NCBI RefSeq assembly: GCF_000337195.1
Contig: NZ_AOID01000048.1
Coordinates: forward strand, 1-64,000
DNA length: 64,000 nt
Direction: 5' to 3'
Source of the DNA: Natrinema versiforme JCM 10478
Lineage (GTDB): Archaea > Halobacteriota > Halobacteria > Halobacteriales > Natrialbaceae
The notes under the pieces are model-generated. The model worked only from the letters and a program-made list of their open reading frames with translations, had not been told where the DNA came from and ran no database searches. Below, one piece after another: positions 61,165 through 64,000 of the stretch; position 1 is the first letter of the stretch, and every line of letters starts with the position of its first letter. Position numbers and translations under genes: made by a program.

Positions 61165-62544
61165 CTATTCTCGCTCGCCTGCACCGAGCGCGCTCTCGCC
61201 GACCTTTTCGTGCCCCTCGATGACCGCTTTGCCGCCCATGTACGGCTGCAGCGGTTCGGGGATCGTGACGGTGCCGTCCTCGTTCTGGTAGTACTCGAGG
61301 ATGGCGACCATGACCCGCGGAATCGCCAGTCCCGAGGCGTTCAGGGTGTGCAGGTACTCGGCCGATTCGTGGCGTTCGGGCCGGTAGCGCAGGCCGGCGC
61401 GGCGGGCCTGGAAGTCCTCGAAGTTCGACGCGCTCGAGACCTCGAGCCAGCGCCCGCCTTCCTCGGGGCCGTCGTCCATGTCGTCGCCGGGGGCCCAGAC
61501 CTCGATGTCGTAGGTCTTGGCGCTGGCGAAGGTCAGGTCACCGGTACAGAGATCGAGGATGCGGTAGGGGAGTCCAAGCCGTTCGAGGACGTCCGCGGCT
61601 TCCCCGAGGAGGTTCTCGAGGCGGTCGTAGCTTTCCTCGGGCTCGACGAAGTTGACGAGTTCGACCTTGTTGAACTGGTGGACGCGGACGATTCCGCGGG
61701 TCTCGGTCCCGTGTTCGCCGGCCTCGCGTCGGAAGTTCGGCGTATAGGCCTGATGTTTGAGCGGGAGGTCGTCGTCCAACAGGATCTCGCCGGCGTACAT
61801 GTTGGTGACCGGCACCTCCGCGGTGGGACAGAGCCAGAGGTCGTCGTCCTCGTACTCCTCCTCGTTGCTGCCGCCCAGTCGGTAGGCGTCGTCGGCGAAC
61901 TTCGGGAGCTGGCCGGTGCCGCGCATCGAGGCACTCTTGACTGGTACCGGCGGGAAGAGGTCGACGTAACCCTGGTCGCGGTGGAGATCCATCATGAACT
62001 GGATCAGGGCGTGCTCGAGCTGTGCGCCCTCGCCCTTGAGGAAGTAGAAGCCGGACCCGGTCGTCTTGGCGGCGCGTTCCTCGTCGATGATGTCCAGCTC
62101 CTCGCCGAGGTCGTAGTGGGGTGTGACCTCGTCGGGCAGGTCGCGCAGGTCGTCGAAGCCCCAGCGCCGGTCCTCCTCGTTGTGGCGTTCGTCGACCCCC
62201 AGTGGGACGCTCTCGTGGGGCACCTGCGGGACCTCGAGCATTCGTTCCTGCAGTTTCTCCTGCAGTTCGACGGCCTCGTCCTCGACGTCCTCGATTTCGG
62301 CTTTGAGTTCCCGCGACCGCTCGATGGCCTCCTCCCGTTCCTCGTCTTTGCCTTCGGCGACGAGTTCGCCGATCTTCTCGGTGATCTGGTTGCGGTCGTT
62401 GCGCAGGTCGTCACCGCGGGCTTTCAGCTCCCGCCAGCGTTCGTCGAGTTCGAGTAGCTCGTCGAGATCGACGTCGGCACCGCGGTCGTCGAGGGCGTCG
62501 CGTACCTCGTCGGGGTTCTCGCGCAGATAGGTCCGGTCGAGCAT
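61165..62544 (-). CDS. serS: Seryl-tRNA synthetase
   Basis: Charges tRNA-Ser (and tRNA-Sec where present), class II synthetase, 459 residues. The N-terminal coiled-coil arm (about 30-105: LLELDERWRELKARGDDLRN; ERSRELKAEIEDVEDEAVEL) contacts the tRNA variable arm. The catalytic domain has motif 2 FRREAGEHGTETRGIVRVHQ and motif 3 GLAIPRVMVAILEYYQNEDG. It is of the common bacterial/eukaryotic type, not the rare methanogen form. I start at the ATG at 62544. The extra 11 residues upstream are not conserved in character. Confidence 0.96.
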   Translation of the reverse strand: MLDRTYLRENPDEVRDALDDRGADVDLDELLELDERWRELKARGDDLRNDRNQITEKIGELVAEGKDEEREEAIERSRELKAEIEDVEDEAVELQEKLQERMLEVPQVPHESVPLGVDERHNEEDRRWGFDDLRDLPDEVTPHYDLGEELDIIDEERAAKTTGSGFYFLKGEGAQLEHALIQFMMDLHRDQGYVDLFPPVPVKSASMRGTGQLPKFADDAYRLGGSNEEEYEDDDLWLCPTAEVPVTNMYAGEILLDDDLPLKHQAYTPNFRREAGEHGTETRGIVRVHQFNKVELVNFVEPEESYDRLENLLGEAADVLERLGLPYRILDLCTGDLTFASAKTYDIEVWAPGDDMDDGPEEGGRWLEVSSASNFEDFQARRAGLRYRPERHESAEYLHTLNASGLAIPRVMVAILEYYQNEDGTVTIPEPLQPYMGGKAVIEGHEKVGESALGAGERE

Positions 62545-62667
62545 TGGTATTGGTGTGCGTTCTTTGCGCCCGGCCAAAACCGTGTCGGAAGGCTGCGTCG
62601 GCTGATCGCTCGACCGGCCCTACTCGAGCGGGAAACCCTTTTTCCGTGGGGCAACCACTCTCGAGGT

Positions 62668-63876
62668 ATGGATCCGCTCGAGGGCGAGACGTCGTCGACC
62701 CCGATCGAGTACGAGCCCGTCAGCGTCAAGGACGTGCTGGTGGAGATGAAAGACACCGCCGAGCTGTTGATCGACCTCTCGTACTCGGCCGTGCTCCACC
62801 AGAGCGAGGAGCTCGCGACGGAGGTGCTCCGACTCGAAGAGCGGATGGACGTCCTCGAGCTTCGCGCGCGGATGAGCCTCTTGATGGCCGCCCGAAAGCC
62901 GGCCGACGCGGAACAGCTCGCGCCCGTCCTGGGAATCGTCGGAGCGGCCGACGGCATCAGCGACGCCGCGGGCGACATCGCGAAGATCGTCCTCGAGGAC
63001 ATGGGCCTGCCCGAGGCGATGCGAGCGGCGCTGCCCGACGCCGCCGAAGCGCTCCTGCGGGGCGTCGTCGCGGCGGAGTCCTCCTACGCCGGGCGCACGC
63101 TACAGGACATCGACCTCGAGTCCGAGACGGGCGTGCGGGTGATCGCGCTCCGGCGGGGGAGCGACTGGCTGCTCAACCCGGGGCCGACGACCCGCGTCGA
63201 GGCCGACGACGTCGCGCTCCTTCGAGGGCCCGAGTCGGCGATCGGCGACGTCTGCGAGGCGCTGACCGGCACCGCCTACGAGGCCCCGAGCGCCGAGACG
63301 CCCGATATCGACGACCTCGAGCGAGCGGTGGACACGATCGTCCACATGAAAGACTTCTCCGAACTGGCGGTCGATCTGGCTTACAGCAGCGTGCTCTTCG
63401 ACAGCGAAGAGTTGGCCGAGGAGGTCCGCAACCTCGAGGTCGAGGTCGACGCGATGCAGTCGCGGTTCGAGGCGTGGACGCTTCGGGCGGCCGCGGATGC
63501 GGCCGATCCGGTCGTCCTGCGCGGGCTGATCCAACTCGGCAACTGTACGGAGCGGATCAGCGACGCCGCGATCGAGATCAGCGAGGGGGTTCTCCGGGAC
63601 ATCGACGTCCACCCGGTCGTCCAGGTGGCGGTCCAAGAGAGCGACGAGATAATCGCCCGCGTCGAGGTCGAGGAGGGGAGCGACCTCGACGGGACCGCGG
63701 TGACCGCCGGCGTTCCCGACGCCGAGTCGACGATGTCGGTGATCGCGATCCGCCGGCCCGGCGAAGGATGGCTGCTGGTCGCGGACGCCGACGCCGAACT
63801 CCGCGGCGGCGACGTGCTCATCTCGAAGGGGACCCGGACGGCCGCGGCGGCGTTCCGGGACCTCGCATCGGCGTAG
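62668..63876 (+). CDS. Duplicated PhoU-TrkA_C regulatory protein
   Basis: A 402-residue cytoplasmic protein with an internal duplication. PhoU-like helical domain 1 (about 18-110, VKDVLVEMKDTAELLIDLSY) is followed by TrkA_C domain 1 (about 125-205, AGRTLQDIDLESETGVRVIA). PhoU-like domain 2 (about 218-310, TIVHMKDFSELAVDLAYSSV) is followed by TrkA_C domain 2 (about 320-400, LDGTAVTAGVPDAESTMSVI). TrkA_C domains bind cyclic dinucleotides or other ligands and control potassium or magnesium transport. The partner may be the gene that begins at 63971. Confidence 0.85.
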   Translation: MDPLEGETSSTPIEYEPVSVKDVLVEMKDTAELLIDLSYSAVLHQSEELATEVLRLEERMDVLELRARMSLLMAARKPADAEQLAPVLGIVGAADGISDAAGDIAKIVLEDMGLPEAMRAALPDAAEALLRGVVAAESSYAGRTLQDIDLESETGVRVIALRRGSDWLLNPGPTTRVEADDVALLRGPESAIGDVCEALTGTAYEAPSAETPDIDDLERAVDTIVHMKDFSELAVDLAYSSVLFDSEELAEEVRNLEVEVDAMQSRFEAWTLRAAADAADPVVLRGLIQLGNCTERISDAAIEISEGVLRDIDVHPVVQVAVQESDEIIARVEVEEGSDLDGTAVTAGVPDAESTMSVIAIRRPGEGWLLVADADAELRGGDVLISKGTRTAAAAFRDLASA

Positions 63877-63970
63877 CCGCCGGCGTTCGTCTGCTGGGCG
63901 GATTTCCAGTCACCACAACCCGCCGCCTCCCCGCTCGTTCTTTAAGTGGTTCTGGTCACAAGATAGAGCT

Positions 63971-64000
63971 ATGACGGGAGGCTGGCCGTTCTCGAGTACT
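63971..64000 (+). CDS. Start of a further gene, cut by the window edge
   Basis: An ATG at 63971 opens ten codons (MTGGWPFSST) to the end of the window. A TATA-like TTCTTTAAGT run about 25-35 bases upstream gives it a leaderless-style promoter. From its place after a PhoU-TrkA_C protein, a transporter such as a MgtE- or TrkH-like protein would be a reasonable guess, but ten residues prove nothing. Confidence 0.35.
   Translation, partial: MTGGWPFSST

Overview
The window reads as chromosomal DNA of a haloarchaeon, most like Natrinema, Haloterrigena or a related Natrialbales genus (genus is inference from overall resemblance). The support is GC-rich DNA, strongly acidic proteins, split RNA polymerase genes (B''/B' and A'/A''), TFB and MCM, Tat-type lipoprotein export, Bat-type and MCP signalling proteins, and many apparently leaderless genes with a TATA-like box about 25-30 bases before the start codon.

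Layout. 1-8.9 kb: a cut-off membrane protein, a winged-helix regulator, threonine synthase, TFB, MCM helicase, a DUF502 membrane protein and several tiny proteins. 9.1-13.7 kb: a 4.6-kb integrated element with a tyrosine integrase, a small winged-helix regulator, an HUH-type rolling-circle Rep and a Cys-rich partner protein. It ends in a tRNA-Pro(TGG) gene, and a 13-bp copy of the tRNA 3' end marks its other edge. 13.8-24.7 kb: a BofA-like membrane protein, a Ski2-like helicase, an MCP transducer, an iron-type ABC importer with two DtxR-like operators, a cupin, CspA and an Lrp/AsnC regulator. 24.9-31 kb: a DabB-DabA inorganic-carbon pump pair and, 1.4 kb further on, a beta-carbonic anhydrase, with an SDR/HxlR divergent pair between. 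31-46.9 kb: housekeeping genes, including an ABC-2 exporter, a site-2 protease with CBS domains, ribosomal protein L10e, an ATP-grasp ligase, Hsp20, archaeal GAPDH, an M29 peptidase, two Pcm-like methyltransferases, a Bat-like regulator and a PD-(D/E)XK nuclease. 47-47.7 kb: two identical tRNA-Asp(GTC) genes with a decayed third copy between. 48-61 kb: the RNA polymerase/translation cluster rpoH-rpoB''-rpoB'-rpoA'-rpoA''-nusA, then rps12-rps7 and EF-2, interrupted by an antisense metallopeptidase-like gene. 61-64 kb: seryl-tRNA synthetase, a duplicated PhoU-TrkA_C protein and the start of one more gene.

How the genes may work together. DabAB and the carbonic anhydrase form a plausible bicarbonate-supply module in an organism that need not be autotrophic. 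The iron ABC genes look iron-repressed through operators that touch or abut the start codons. The integrated element has integration, regulation and replication genes but no recognisable capsid, spike or packaging gene, so it looks like an integrated rolling-circle plasmid or a reduced provirus. Two unusual nested palindromes lie directly after the stop codons of cspA and the L10e gene. I ran no database search: names come from recognisable motifs and protein layout.
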